This document shows, piece by piece, positions 63,936 through 64,000 of a stretch of 64,000 nt of DNA. Position numbers and translations under genes: made by a program. The notes beneath the pieces are model-generated. The model did not search any database and was not told where the DNA came from. It saw only the letters and a list, made by a program, of their open reading frames with translations. The DNA comes from Rhizobium sp. C1 (GTDB taxonomy: Bacteria; Pseudomonadota; Alphaproteobacteria; Rhizobiales; Rhizobiaceae). Positions within the stretch are counted from its first letter, which is position 1. Each line of letters starts with the position of its first letter. The DNA lies in assembly GCF_021026335.1 (NCBI RefSeq), contig NZ_JAJNCY010000001.1, positions 744,001-808,000 on the forward strand. Reading direction: 5' to 3'.

Positions 63936-64000
63936 GATGTGGAAAAGCCCGCCAAGCCTTGACCCGCCGGGCATCGCGATAGACAAGATGCCGCAGATGA
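63936..64000 (+). CDS. Possible start of the next gene (partial)
   Basis: An ATG four bases after the macB stop, with AAGGTG at suitable spacing, opens a frame that reads MWKSPPSLDPPGIAIDKMPQ and runs off the window. It is 21 codons only, so I cannot say whether it is real. Confidence 0.25.

Overview
The window looks like chromosomal DNA of a high-GC alphaproteobacterium of the order Hyphomicrobiales (Rhizobiales), most likely Rhizobiaceae or a close relative. This rests on the gene content: PopZ/DUF2497, ATP12, an Agrobacterium/Rhizobium-like folE-hisI-patatin block, class I PHA synthase, an arginase-ornithine cyclodeaminase pair with a divergent Lrp/AsnC regulator, and rhizobial-style palindromic intergenic repeats. 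I cannot fix the genus by reading. Almost all of the window is ordinary, tightly packed chromosome. There are two tRNA genes (Cys, Asn), no rRNA, no CRISPR array, and no recognisable transposase or integrase.

Layout. 1-5.1 kb: a truncated FAD monooxygenase, an NDUFS6-like zinc finger protein, puuA-puuB (putrescine catabolism) and an alpha/beta hydrolase. 5.1-14.2 kb: an enoyl-CoA hydratase, cysE, a His-rich YqjI-like PadR regulator with three operator-like sites, a sulfur operon cysK-alaX-sseA-GNAT, a DJ-1/PfpI protein, photolyase and an Lrp regulator. 14.3-16.3 kb: arginase and ornithine cyclodeaminase. 16.7-23.3 kb: a membrane protein, the tRNAs, a Pcm-like protein, TolC, a lipoprotein, S-formylglutathione hydrolase and a YaiI protein. 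23.3-33.7 kb: SulP, MgtC, an RluC-type pseudouridine synthase, a HAD phosphatase, ATP12, PopZ, a patatin, hisI, folE, an IscU-like protein and yidD.

33.7-37.1 kb is the accessory spot. A 0.9-kb non-coding stretch carries dispersed repeats, a likely structured RNA and a composite palindromic repeat. It is followed by one AT-richer gene (35089-37050) that reads as a GHKL (Hsp90/MutL/MORC-like) ATPase fused to a C-terminal PD-(D/E)XK-like nuclease domain, placed directly before thrS. This is the best candidate for an undescribed, possibly defensive, single-gene system.

37.2-50.3 kb: thrS, an IMPACT-family protein, a GT61-type glycosyltransferase, then a nucleobase/nucleoside salvage region: cytosine deaminase, a purine-type deaminase translationally coupled to a 52-residue membrane peptide, a LysR regulator and a complete BMP-type nucleoside ABC importer. 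50.8-64 kb: an orphan TadE/TadG pair, radC-map-sfsA-phaC on the minus strand, a small lipoprotein, an aminotransferase plus homoserine dehydrogenase pair, and a MacA-MacB exporter whose adaptor carries a hexanucleotide-repeat-encoded polyserine tract and whose upstream region carries an FNR/FixK-like box.
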